This document shows positions 7,005-13,204 of a stretch of DNA of 13,204 bases, in pieces. Position numbers and translations under genes: made by a program. Under the pieces are notes generated by a model. The model did no database searches. It was not told where the DNA came from and saw only the letters and a program-made list of their open reading frames with translations. The DNA lies in NCBI RefSeq assembly GCF_026107375.2, contig NZ_JAPCIA010000004.1, positions 1 through 13,204 of the forward strand. The letters run 5' to 3'. The stretch comes from Sphingomonas sp. BT-65 (GTDB lineage Bacteria; Pseudomonadota; Alphaproteobacteria; Sphingomonadales; Sphingomonadaceae). Every line of letters begins with the position of its first letter. Within the stretch, counting starts at the first letter, position 1.

Positions 7005-8581
7005 TCGCACGCCGTACCCTGCTCGCCGCCTCCGCCACGCTTGCGCTGACGCCGGGGGTGGCGCTGGGGCAGAGCGTGTCGAAGGTCGAGGTGACGGCGG
7101 CGATGAAGCGGGCGACGCGCTTCATGGTCGAGAAGCTCGCATATCGTGGCGGCTATGTGTGGTCGTATCTGCCGGACCGCTCGCGCATCTGGGGCGAGCT
7201 CGAGGCGTACAAGACGATGGTGTGGGTGCAGCCGCCGGGCACCGCGACGATGGGGCACCTCTATCTCGACGCCTATCACGCGACGGGCGACGAATATTAT
7301 TACCAGGCCGCGGCGCAGGCGGCCGGGGCGCTGATCGCGGGGCAGTTGCCGCAGGGCGGGTGGAACTATTTCATCGATTTCGGCGGGCCGGAATCGACCA
7401 AGCGCTGGTACGAGACGATCGGGCGCAACGCGTGGCGCATGGAGGAATTCCAGCATCATTGGGGCAACGCCACCTTCGACGACGGCGGCACCGGCGAGGC
7501 GATCCGCTTCCTCATCCGCATCTATGTCGAGAAACGCGAGAAGCGCTTCAAGCCCGGGCTCGACAAGGCGATCGACTTCATCTTCGCGAGCCAGCTGGAG
7601 AATGGCGGCTGGCCGCAGCGCTGGCCGCGCGTCGCCGATGGCGGGCTGCACGGCAAGCCCGACTATACCGGCCTCATCACCTTCAACGACGGGGTGATCC
7701 ACGACAATATCGACGTGCTGCTGACCTATCACCAGGCGATCGGCGATCCGCGCATCCCGCCCGCGATCCGGCGCGGCATGGACATCTATCTCTCGACCCA
7801 GCAGCCCGCGCCGCAGGCCGGCTGGGGGCTGCAGCACACGATGGACTTGAAGCCCGCGGGCGCGCGCAGCTATGAGCCCAAGGCGCTGGTCACGCACACC
7901 ACGGCGTCGAACATCGAGCAGTTGATGACCTTCTATCGCCTGACCGGCGATGACAGATATCTGGCGCCAGTCCCCGCCGCGCTCGACTGGCTGGAGAGCG
8001 TGCGGCTGCCGGCGGACAGCCAAGTCGGCGGGCGGCAATTCCCCACCTTTGTCGAGATCGGCACCAACAGGCCGCTCTTCGTCCATCGCCGCGGATCGAA
8101 TGTCGTGAACGGCGAATATTATGCAGATTACGACCCGGCGCACACGATCGGCCACTACAATGCCCGTCGCGGGATCGACACCGCCAAGCTTCGCCGCGAG
8201 TACGAGAAGCTGAAGGCGATGCCGGGCAAGGCCGCGGCGAAGGATTCACCGCTGCTCAAGGGCCGCCAGCCGCTCAAGAAATACTGGATGGCCGAGGTCG
8301 AGCCGGGATCGGACATGAACGCGACCAAGGGCGGCAAGGACGCGAAGTCGCTGGTCGGCTCGCTCAATGCCGAGGGCTGGTGGCCGACGCAGCTGCGGGC
8401 GATGAGCCATCCCTATAGCGGTCCGGGCTCGAAGACCGTCGCGCGCGGCGACTTCCGCTCGACCCATGTCGGCGACGTGACCGATACCTCGCCCTTCGAC
8501 ATGGAGAACGGGCCAGTCGGTATCTCGACGGGCACCTATATAGATCATATGATCACACTTATTAAGGCGCTTCAGACATGA
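7001..8581 (+). CDS. Exported pectate lyase, polysaccharide lyase family 10 type
   Basis: A 526-residue protein with a leader (ARRTLLAASATLAL...ALGQ, cleaved near residue 23). Residues about 30-340 match PL10 pectate lyases, an alpha-helical toroid: FDDGGTGEAIRFLIRIY (159-175), NGGWPQRWP (201-209), ITFNDGVIHDN (226-236), AGWGLQH (273-279) and GARSYEPKAL (287-296). The Arg in GARSYEP (289) may be the catalytic base, by family analogy. The family cleaves polygalacturonate by beta-elimination to give 4,5-unsaturated oligomers. Residues about 355-526 form an extension not expected of the minimal PL10 module, with conserved-looking blocks GEYYADYDPAHTIGHYNARR and GWWPTQLRAMSHPY. It overlaps the upstream stop by ATGA and is 18 nt from the DUF4861 gene. 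The last 15 codons are unusually AT-rich for this window. Confidence 0.85.
   Translation: MIARRTLLAASATLALTPGVALGQSVSKVEVTAAMKRATRFMVEKLAYRGGYVWSYLPDRSRIWGELEAYKTMVWVQPPGTATMGHLYLDAYHATGDEYYYQAAAQAAGALIAGQLPQGGWNYFIDFGGPESTKRWYETIGRNAWRMEEFQHHWGNATFDDGGTGEAIRFLIRIYVEKREKRFKPGLDKAIDFIFASQLENGGWPQRWPRVADGGLHGKPDYTGLITFNDGVIHDNIDVLLTYHQAIGDPRIPPAIRRGMDIYLSTQQPAPQAGWGLQHTMDLKPAGARSYEPKALVTHTTASNIEQLMTFYRLTGDDRYLAPVPAALDWLESVRLPADSQVGGRQFPTFVEIGTNRPLFVHRRGSNVVNGEYYADYDPAHTIGHYNARRGIDTAKLRREYEKLKAMPGKAAAKDSPLLKGRQPLKKYWMAEVEPGSDMNATKGGKDAKSLVGSLNAEGWWPTQLRAMSHPYSGPGSKTVARGDFRSTHVGDVTDTSPFDMENGPVGISTGTYIDHMITLIKALQT
8543..8554. repeat. 12-bp perfect palindrome inside the end of the pectate lyase gene
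   Basis: GATCATATGATC is a perfect palindrome within an AT-rich island (about 8536-8568) that includes TATATAGAT. It encodes residues IDHMI of the lyase and uses an ATA codon. It lies 46 nt before the DUF4861 start, so it could be an internal operator or promoter; it could also be chance. Confidence 0.3.
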
Positions 8582-8589
8582 GCTAGGAC

Positions 8590-8597
8590 AGGAGGTG
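8590..8597 (+). promoter_or_regulatory. Strong ribosome binding site of the DUF4861 gene
   Basis: AGGAGGTG is a near-perfect Shine-Dalgarno, placed in the 18-nt gap after the lyase stop. Only 4 nt separate AGGAGG from the ATG at 8600, which is rather close. Confidence 0.7.
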
Positions 8598-8599
8598 GC

Positions 8600-9976
8600 A
8601 TGACGCGGCGGTCGGTGTGCGTATCGTTGCTGGCGCTGGCCGGCGCAGTTCCAGCCCAGGCGGCCACTTCTGATCCCTGGTATGTCCGCGAGGACTTCAA
8701 GCCCGTCCGCCGAATCGCCATCCGCATCGCCAACGATCTCGATCAACCGCGCAAGGCGACGCCGGTGGTCATCACCCCGGCGCAGATTCCCGAGCTTGCG
8801 GGGATGCACGAGCTGACCGTGACGTTGGTCGATCCCGCCGGCACGCCCCGCCCGGTGCCGACCAGGGAGCAGCTCGCGGTGATGGGGCCGCACGGCATCC
8901 GCCAGGAGACCAACGGCCGCCAGCTCGACCTGCAGATGGACGATCTCGACAAGGACGGCGTGTGGGACGAGCTGTTCTTCCAGGCTGACCTGAAGCCGCG
9001 CGAAACACGCACCTATTATCTCTATCTCGGCTTCCACCAGCGCGGCTGGAACCCGCACGGCGCGGCGGCGGCGATCGGCAGCTATTCGCGGCACATGGTG
9101 CCCTTCTGGGAATCGGGCAATGTCGGGTGGAAATTGTGGTTCCCCGACAGCGCCGACGTGTACGGCAAGCGCAGGAACATCATCGTCGCGCCGCAGATCC
9201 TGACCCAGAACTGGGACGGCTATGCCGTGTCGTACATCGACCCGGCCTATGGCTCGGACATCATGTCGGTGGACGACAGCTTCGGCGGCGGCGGGATCGG
9301 GCTGTTCGAGACGCCGGGCAGCGACCATGTCTCGCGCCCGCGTTTCTCGCCCAACGCCGACGCGGCCGAGCGGTGGAACACCAACCAGCTCAAGGACACG
9401 CGCTACGCGTTCGACGTGATCGTCAACGGCCCGCTCCGCTCGATGGTACGGATCAAGACGATGAACTGGAACACGGGCAAGGGCCGCTATGCGCTCGAGC
9501 AGGTCTACACGGCTTACGCCAACCACAATTACGCGACGGCGAAGGTGCAGTTCCACCAGTGGGAGCCGGGAAGCAACGGCGTGCAGTTCGCCGCGGGCAT
9601 CCGCAAGAAGGCGGGCGAGACGCTCGGCCTGCGCCAGGGCGGGGTCGTGGTGACCACCGCGCCCGAGGCGATCCGCAACCCCGACGACACGGACTCGACC
9701 CAGAACGCGCTCAAGGTCGCCTATGCCGGTTCGGCGCTGGTAGTGAAGGACAGCTATCGCGCCCGCCACGTCGCGGTCGCGCAGCAGCAGGGCAACGAGG
9801 TGTTCCGCTTCCCCGAGCGCGCCGACGGCAAGTACGAGTATATGCTCGCCGCCGGCTGGAGCGAGGGCGAGGTGCTCAAGACCGCCGCCGAGTTCCGCGA
9901 CTATGTGGTGGGCGTGGCGAAGGAGTATAACTCGCCCGCGCGGCTCGCCGGGTTCGAGGTCGAAACGCGAGAGTAG
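8600..9976 (+). CDS. Exported DUF4861-family protein of unknown function
   Basis: A 458-residue protein with a Sec-like leader (TRRSVCVSLLALAGAVPAQAA, cleaved near residue 21). Residues about 35-455 match my memory of DUF4861, a family seen beside uronate-polysaccharide enzymes in polysaccharide utilisation loci. Visible landmarks are IRIANDLDQPRKATPVVI (41-58), QMDDLDKDGVWDELFF (112-127, an acidic D-rich stretch resembling a calcium loop), GWKLWFPDSADVYGKR (176-191), DDSFGGGGIGLFETPG (225-240) and AGWSEGEV (418-425). The many Trp, Tyr and Gly residues suggest a beta-rich carbohydrate-binding or carbohydrate-active fold. Being co-transcribed with a pectate lyase and a ThuA-cupin points to a role in processing unsaturated or substituted pectic oligomers in the periplasm; this is inference. 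It is the last gene of the operon. Confidence 0.78.
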   Translation: MTRRSVCVSLLALAGAVPAQAATSDPWYVREDFKPVRRIAIRIANDLDQPRKATPVVITPAQIPELAGMHELTVTLVDPAGTPRPVPTREQLAVMGPHGIRQETNGRQLDLQMDDLDKDGVWDELFFQADLKPRETRTYYLYLGFHQRGWNPHGAAAAIGSYSRHMVPFWESGNVGWKLWFPDSADVYGKRRNIIVAPQILTQNWDGYAVSYIDPAYGSDIMSVDDSFGGGGIGLFETPGSDHVSRPRFSPNADAAERWNTNQLKDTRYAFDVIVNGPLRSMVRIKTMNWNTGKGRYALEQVYTAYANHNYATAKVQFHQWEPGSNGVQFAAGIRKKAGETLGLRQGGVVVTTAPEAIRNPDDTDSTQNALKVAYAGSALVVKDSYRARHVAVAQQQGNEVFRFPERADGKYEYMLAAGWSEGEVLKTAAEFRDYVVGVAKEYNSPARLAGFEVETRE

Positions 9977-9989
9977 GACGCGCACGTGA

Positions 9990-10020
9990 AAGCGCCGGAT
10001 GGCAAGGCCACCCGGCGCTT
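9990..10020. terminator. Bidirectional terminator candidate between convergent genes
   Basis: AAGCGCCGG (9990-9998) pairs with CCGGCGCTT (10012-10020), and TGG (10000-10002) pairs with CCA (10008-10010) inside, leaving the loop CAAGG. The hairpin fills most of the 63-nt gap between the DUF4861 gene (plus) and the hydrolase gene (minus). No T-run follows on the plus strand, so termination strength is uncertain. Confidence 0.6.
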
Positions 10021-10039
10021 CCATGGCGATACCGTCAGA

Positions 10040-10813
10040 TTACTTGCTCACGCCCTTTGCGGCCTTGTCGATGATCGCGGCGACGGCGGCGGGCTTGGAG
10101 ACGTAGAGCGCGTGGCTGGCGGCGACCTCTTCGACCTTGGCGCCGGCGCGGGCAGCCATCTGGCGCTGGGCGGCAGGCGGGATCATCCTGTCCTCACTCG
10201 CCACCAGATACCAGCTCGGCTTCACCCGCCATGCCGGATTAGTGACCTTGCCGTCGAGCGCGGCGACGCCCCAGGGCACCTGCGAGTCCGCCATGAACGC
10301 CGCGAGATCGGGGCGGACGTCGGCGGCGAAGGACGCTGCGAACTTCACGCTGTCGAGGAACAGGAAGCCGTCCTTGGGCGGCAGGATCGGCGGCACCGGC
10401 GCGCCCGGCGGGGGGTTGGCGATCAGGCTCGACACCGACTCGCCCTTGTCCGGCGCGAAGGCGGCGATGTAGACCACGCCGGCGACCTTGGGGTCGGTGC
10501 CCGCCTCGGACGCGACGACGCCGCCATAGCTGTGGCCGACCAGGATCACCTTGCCCTCGGCGGCGGCGATCGCGCGCTTGGTGACCGCGACGTCGTCCTC
10601 GAGCGAGAGCGTCGGGTTCTGGACGATCGTCACCTTGTAGCCGTCCTTCTTGAGGATGTTGTAGACGTCCATCCAGCCCGAGCCGTCGACGAAGCCGCCA
10701 TGGACGAGGACCACCGACTTGACCGGCTCGCCGGTCTTTTCCTGAGCGATGGCGGGGGCCGTACCGAGGGCGAGCGAGGCAGCGGCGGCGAGAAGCTTGT
10801 TCGACTTGTTCAT
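10040..10813 (-). CDS. Exported alpha/beta hydrolase (EstC/hydroxynitrile-lyase-like)
   Basis: A 257-residue hydrolase with a Sec leader (NKLLAAAASLALGTAPAIAQ, cleaved near residue 24), so it is probably periplasmic. VLVHGGFVDGSGW (35-47) gives the oxyanion region, GHSYGG the nucleophile Ser95, ASEDRMIPP the acid Asp208 and ASHALYVSKP His234, a complete triad. This pattern matches small alpha/beta hydrolases commonly annotated as EstC-like or salicylate-esterase/hydroxynitrile-lyase relatives; the true substrate is unknown. A strong GGAAGGAG lies 7 nt before the ATG. It is transcribed away from the OhrR-like gene across a region with two palindromic operators, so repression by that regulator is likely. 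No family link to pectin breakdown is evident. Confidence 0.83.
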   Translation of the reverse strand: MNKSNKLLAAAASLALGTAPAIAQEKTGEPVKSVVLVHGGFVDGSGWMDVYNILKKDGYKVTIVQNPTLSLEDDVAVTKRAIAAAEGKVILVGHSYGGVVASEAGTDPKVAGVVYIAAFAPDKGESVSSLIANPPPGAPVPPILPPKDGFLFLDSVKFAASFAADVRPDLAAFMADSQVPWGVAALDGKVTNPAWRVKPSWYLVASEDRMIPPAAQRQMAARAGAKVEEVAASHALYVSKPAAVAAIIDKAAKGVSK

Positions 10814-10848
10814 GATCAGTCTCCTTCCTATGTTTGCCGCGATATCAT

Positions 10849-10860
10849 TTATCGCGATAA
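10849..10860. promoter_or_regulatory. MarR/OhrR-type operator 1
   Basis: TTATCGCGATAA is a perfect 12-bp palindrome 36 nt upstream of the hydrolase start. It lies just past a possible minus-strand -10 (TAGCTA, 10865-10870), so binding there would block the hydrolase promoter. A partial copy (CGCGATAT, 10838-10845) sits next to it. Confidence 0.68.
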
Positions 10861-10864
10861 CATT

Positions 10865-10894
10865 TAGCTACCCTATGCCCCGTGGCCCTGTCCA
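10865..10894 (-). promoter_or_regulatory. Possible promoter of the hydrolase gene
   Basis: On the minus strand TGGACA (10894-10889) and TAGCTA (10870-10865) are separated by 18 nt, a loose match to sigma-70 -35 and -10 hexamers. The predicted start of transcription falls in operator 1, consistent with repression. The match is weak. Confidence 0.33.
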
Positions 10895-10902
10895 GCATAA
10901 AA

Positions 10903-10914
10903 TTATCGCGATAG
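10903..10914. promoter_or_regulatory. MarR/OhrR-type operator 2
   Basis: TTATCGCGATAG shares 11 of 12 bases with operator 1; its inner ten bases (10904-10913) are perfectly palindromic. The two centres are 54 bp apart, about five helical turns, so dimers would lie on nearly the same DNA face. It lies 41 nt upstream of the regulator's own start, suggesting autoregulation. A TAAAAT at 10898-10903 could be the regulator's -10. Confidence 0.65.
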
Positions 10915-10955
10915 GTATTTTTGTGATAAACACCTGATTCGAAAGTGAGGATTCC

Positions 10956-11399
10956 ATGCCGCAGACCACCAGCGAACCCCTGCCGCTCGACGCTCAGCTG
11001 TGCTTTTCGCTCTATTCGACCACGATCGCGATCAACCGGCTCTACAAGCCGATGCTCGATTCGCTCGGCGTGACCTATCCGCAATATCTCGTACTGAGCA
11101 CGCTGTGGGAGAAGGACGGCCAGACCATCTCCGCGATCGCCGACCGGCTCGCGCTGGAGCCGAGCACCATCACCCCGCTGATGAAGCGGCTCGAGGCTGC
11201 GGGCTTCGTGTCGCGCCAGCGCAACCCGCAGGACGAACGCCAGGTGCAGGTCTTCCTCACCGCCAAGGGCAAGGGGCTGCGGCGCGAGGCCGCCTGCCTC
11301 ACCGACGCGCTGCTGGAAAACTCGGGATTGAAGGTGGAGGAACTGATTGCGCTCAACGATCAGGTCCAGCGGCTGCGCGGCGCGCTCACCCAGGGCTGA
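10956..11399 (+). CDS. OhrR-like MarR-family redox-sensing repressor
   Basis: A 147-residue winged-helix regulator without a leader, thus cytoplasmic. The N-terminal block LDAQLCFSLYSTTIAINRLY (11-30) is the OhrR hallmark: Cys16 with Tyr20 and Tyr30 has the same spacing as the peroxide-sensing Cys15, Tyr19 and Tyr29 of Bacillus subtilis OhrR. TISAIADRLALEPSTITPLMKRLEAAG (57-83) is the DNA-binding helix-turn-helix and RQRNPQDERQVQVFLT (87-102) the wing with the usual D-R pair. The family releases DNA when organic hydroperoxides or hypochlorite oxidise the cysteine. A second cysteine, Cys114, exists but not where I would place the resolving Cys of two-cysteine OhrR proteins. It is divergent from an alpha/beta hydrolase rather than an ohr peroxidase gene. 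GTGAGGA lies 4 nt before the ATG. Its 3' end is 3 nt from the convergent carboxylesterase gene. Confidence 0.88.
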   Translation: MPQTTSEPLPLDAQLCFSLYSTTIAINRLYKPMLDSLGVTYPQYLVLSTLWEKDGQTISAIADRLALEPSTITPLMKRLEAAGFVSRQRNPQDERQVQVFLTAKGKGLRREAACLTDALLENSGLKVEELIALNDQVQRLRGALTQG

Positions 11400-11402
11400 G
11401 GC

Positions 11403-12947
11403 TCAGGTCCCCGGCTGGACGTAGGGCACCCGCGCGAACAACTCGCGCTGCCACTTGCGCGGATCGTCGACCACGCGGCTCTTCGCATCGAACAGCATCG
11501 TCTGGCGCCGGGGCAGCGTGTGCCTCGGCCATGCCGGCACGCCCGTGCCATTGGGATCGCCCTTCGCCGCGAGGTTGACGAACGCGCGCATCATCGTGGC
11601 GGAAGCCGCCCGCGCTTCCGGGCCGGTGCCGGAGACGGTCCCCTCCGCGCCGATCGTGCCGAAGACGAGCGGGATGTCGTGCGTATGCGCCGCGCCGCGC
11701 TCGGGCGCGACCGGCGAGGCGAAGTCGAGCTGATAGACCCAGGCCGGGACGCCGGCCCTGGCGCGCTCCTCCGCCTCGATCACCTGGCCGCGCCAGCTTC
11801 GGCCGGCGGTGGTCGCGGCGTAGAACACCTCCGTCGGGGTCCAGGCCGGGAATTGCCTGCGATACTCGGCGATCACCCATTCGGGGTGGGCGTCGATGCG
11901 GAGGCGCGGGGCGATGCGCTCGGCGAGGTTGGACCAATCGAGCGTGCGCACCAGCTCCGATTTGGGGTCGTCGAAGGCGCGGGTCTCGTCGCGGGTATTG
12001 CCGAGGATCAGCGGGATCGAGTTGCCCAGCGGGTTGGCATCGGGCCAGAAGGGATGGCGCGTCAGCCACTTCATGTCGAGCACCGGGCCCATATAGACCC
12101 CGCCGCCGAGGATCGGGTCCTCGGCGCGCAGCCCGTCGATCAGCTTCTCGACCGGCATGTCGGTGAGGTCGCCGGGCTTCACCTTGAGCCGGTCGAGCAG
12201 CGCCTGCGCGCGGCGCGTGGCGTTCAAGGGGCCGCTCGCGGTGACCTGCTGGCCGGACATGGTCGCGGCGCGGTGGAACAGGCCCTTGGCCGCGGGCATG
12301 CCCATCAGCGTCGCGATCTTGGCGCCGCCGCCCGACTGGCCGAACAGCATGACGCGGGAGGGATCGCCGCCGAAGCCCGCGATATTGTCGCGCACCCATT
12401 GCAGCGCGAGGATCAGGTCGAGTTGGCCGTTATTGCCGCTGTCGGGGAAGCGCGGATCGAGCCGCGCCAGATAGAGATAGCCGAGCGCGTTGAGGCGGTG
12501 ATTGACGGTGACGACGACCACATCGCCCTTCCCGGCGAGCGTCGCCCCGAGCACCTGCGGCTCGATCACGCTGCCGTTCGAGTAAGCGCCGCCATGGAAA
12601 TAGACCATCACCGGGCGGCGCGCGTTTGCGTTCGCCTCGGGCGTCCAGACGTTGAGGAACAGGCAGTCCTCGCGCTGGCTGACCGCGCGGCCGGTCTGCG
12701 GGCAGCTCGCGGCGAACTCGGTGGCGGTCAGCGTGTCGCGTGCGATCTCGGGTGCCGTCGCCGGACGGAAGCGCGCGCGGCTGGTGTCGTTGCCGTAGCG
12801 GATGCCGAGAAAGGCGTGGGTCCCGCCGTCGCGCTTGCCCCGCCAGCGGCCCGCCTTGCCGGTGGCGATCGGGTCGGACTGGGCGAACGCGGCGGCGGGT
12901 AGGGCGGTCAGCGCCGCGCTTGCCCCCAGCAGCGTCCGCCGGTCCAT
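11403..12947 (-). CDS. Exported type-B carboxylesterase
   Basis: A 514-residue serine esterase with a Tat-like leader (DRRTLLGASAALTALPAAAFAQ, cleaved near residue 23). EDCLFLNVW (93-101) and FHGGAY (117-122) are type-B carboxylesterase signatures; FGQSGGG gives Ser205, RDET gives Glu321, and AAHTHDIPLVF gives His421, completing the Ser-Glu-His triad. The usual HG-x-E context at the His is H-T-H-D here. Length is normal for the family. In this locus it may remove acetyl, methyl or phenolic esters from pectic material, but the family is broad and this is inference. The ATG at 12947 shares its A with the stop codon of the upstream sugar kinase (TGATG); a GTG at 12950 overlaps it by GTGA. The Shine-Dalgarno is weak, fitting translational coupling to the kinase. 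Confidence 0.88.
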   Translation of the reverse strand: MDRRTLLGASAALTALPAAAFAQSDPIATGKAGRWRGKRDGGTHAFLGIRYGNDTSRARFRPATAPEIARDTLTATEFAASCPQTGRAVSQREDCLFLNVWTPEANANARRPVMVYFHGGAYSNGSVIEPQVLGATLAGKGDVVVVTVNHRLNALGYLYLARLDPRFPDSGNNGQLDLILALQWVRDNIAGFGGDPSRVMLFGQSGGGAKIATLMGMPAAKGLFHRAATMSGQQVTASGPLNATRRAQALLDRLKVKPGDLTDMPVEKLIDGLRAEDPILGGGVYMGPVLDMKWLTRHPFWPDANPLGNSIPLILGNTRDETRAFDDPKSELVRTLDWSNLAERIAPRLRIDAHPEWVIAEYRRQFPAWTPTEVFYAATTAGRSWRGQVIEAEERARAGVPAWVYQLDFASPVAPERGAAHTHDIPLVFGTIGAEGTVSGTGPEARAASATMMRAFVNLAAKGDPNGTGVPAWPRHTLPRRQTMLFDAKSRVVDDPRKWQRELFARVPYVQPGT

Positions 12948-13204
12948 CACCGCCGGACGTCCAGTCCGCCTTGGAGGAAGGCGTCGATGTCCGCTTGTGA
13001 GAACAGGCTCGCGTCGCCTGGGAGGGAGTGTTTGAGGCAGGTGAGCGCGAGGCCCGAGGCGACCGTCGCCTCGAGATCCTGCCCGGAGAGCACGCCGTGG
13101 AGGATGCCGGCGGCATAGGCGTCGCCGCCGCCGATGCGGTCGATGATCCCGGCGACCACCACCTCCTGGGTCTGGTAGCCGCGTTCGGGCGTGTCGATGC
13201 GCGC
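12947..13204 (-). CDS. kdgK: PfkB-family sugar kinase, 3' part, likely 2-keto-3-deoxygluconate kinase
   Basis: The C-terminal 85 residues of a kinase cut by the right window edge; the N-terminal three quarters or so lies outside. DRIGGGDAYAAGI is the PfkB signature 2 in the form typical of KdgK enzymes (RIGGGD instead of TxGAGD), with the catalytic Asp in GGGDA. LTCLKHSLPGDASLFSQADI resembles the LKHS-PGD block near the end of KdgK proteins. KdgK phosphorylates 2-keto-3-deoxygluconate to KDPG, the cytoplasmic step following pectate breakdown. This agrees with the pectate lyase 5 kb away. Another PfkB sugar kinase specificity cannot be excluded from the fragment. It is followed at once by the carboxylesterase with overlapping stop and start. 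Confidence 0.78.
   Translation of the reverse strand, partial: ARIDTPERGYQTQEVVVAGIIDRIGGGDAYAAGILHGVLSGQDLEATVASGLALTCLKHSLPGDASLFSQADIDAFLQGGLDVRR

Noticed and set aside
8246..10024. Minus-strand open frame of 592 codons across the pectate lyase end and the DUF4861 gene
   Set aside because: Low-complexity antisense composition, and it spans two clear plus-strand genes with their own ribosome site.
11520..12902. Plus-strand open frame of 460 codons opposite the carboxylesterase
   Set aside because: Antisense shadow with no motifs; the esterase triad is complete on the other strand.
1..13204. CRISPR, tRNA, insertion-sequence or phage features
   Set aside because: No repeat-spacer pattern, cloverleaf, transposase, integrase or phage gene was seen on either strand.

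Overview
The window is GC-rich, has very few non-coding bases, and encodes many exported proteins with Tat- or Sec-type leaders. It carries a large TonB-dependent receptor of the type common in Xanthomonas, Caulobacter and sphingomonads. Together this suggests an alphaproteobacterium, most likely a sphingomonad (inference from gene content and style; no marker gene is present). There is no sign of phage, transposon, CRISPR, rRNA or tRNA sequence.

Layout. (1) Positions 1-58 hold a very long perfect hairpin. (2) Positions 106-5616, minus strand, are a three-gene operon: TonB-dependent receptor, alpha/beta-hydrolase esterase, GH43 glycosidase with a C-terminal concanavalin-like domain. (3) Positions 5617-5909 are a divergent control region with two copies of a 15-nt box, one facing each operon. 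(4) Positions 5910-9976, plus strand, are a second three-gene operon: ThuA-cupin fusion, PL10-type pectate lyase, DUF4861 protein. (5) Positions 9990-10020 are a hairpin between convergent genes. (6) Positions 10040-11399 are a divergent pair, an exported alpha/beta hydrolase and an OhrR-like MarR regulator, with two TTATCGCGATAA-type operators between them. (7) Positions 11403-13204, minus strand, are a type-B carboxylesterase translationally coupled to the 3' end of a sugar kinase that looks like 2-keto-3-deoxygluconate kinase (KdgK) and runs off the right edge.

How the genes fit together. The pectate lyase and KdgK mark the two ends of pectate catabolism: polygalacturonate is cleaved to unsaturated oligogalacturonides, these become 2-keto-3-deoxygluconate, and KdgK phosphorylates that for the Entner-Doudoroff route. 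The TonB receptor would import the oligosaccharides, the GH43 enzyme would trim neutral-sugar side chains, and the two esterases would remove acyl groups. The ThuA-cupin and DUF4861 proteins are the uncharacterised members and the best candidates for new activities. The OhrR/hydrolase pair looks like an unrelated redox-responsive unit lying inside the locus. No obvious pectin regulator lies in the window, so the factor reading the twin boxes at 5640 and 5799 must be encoded elsewhere.
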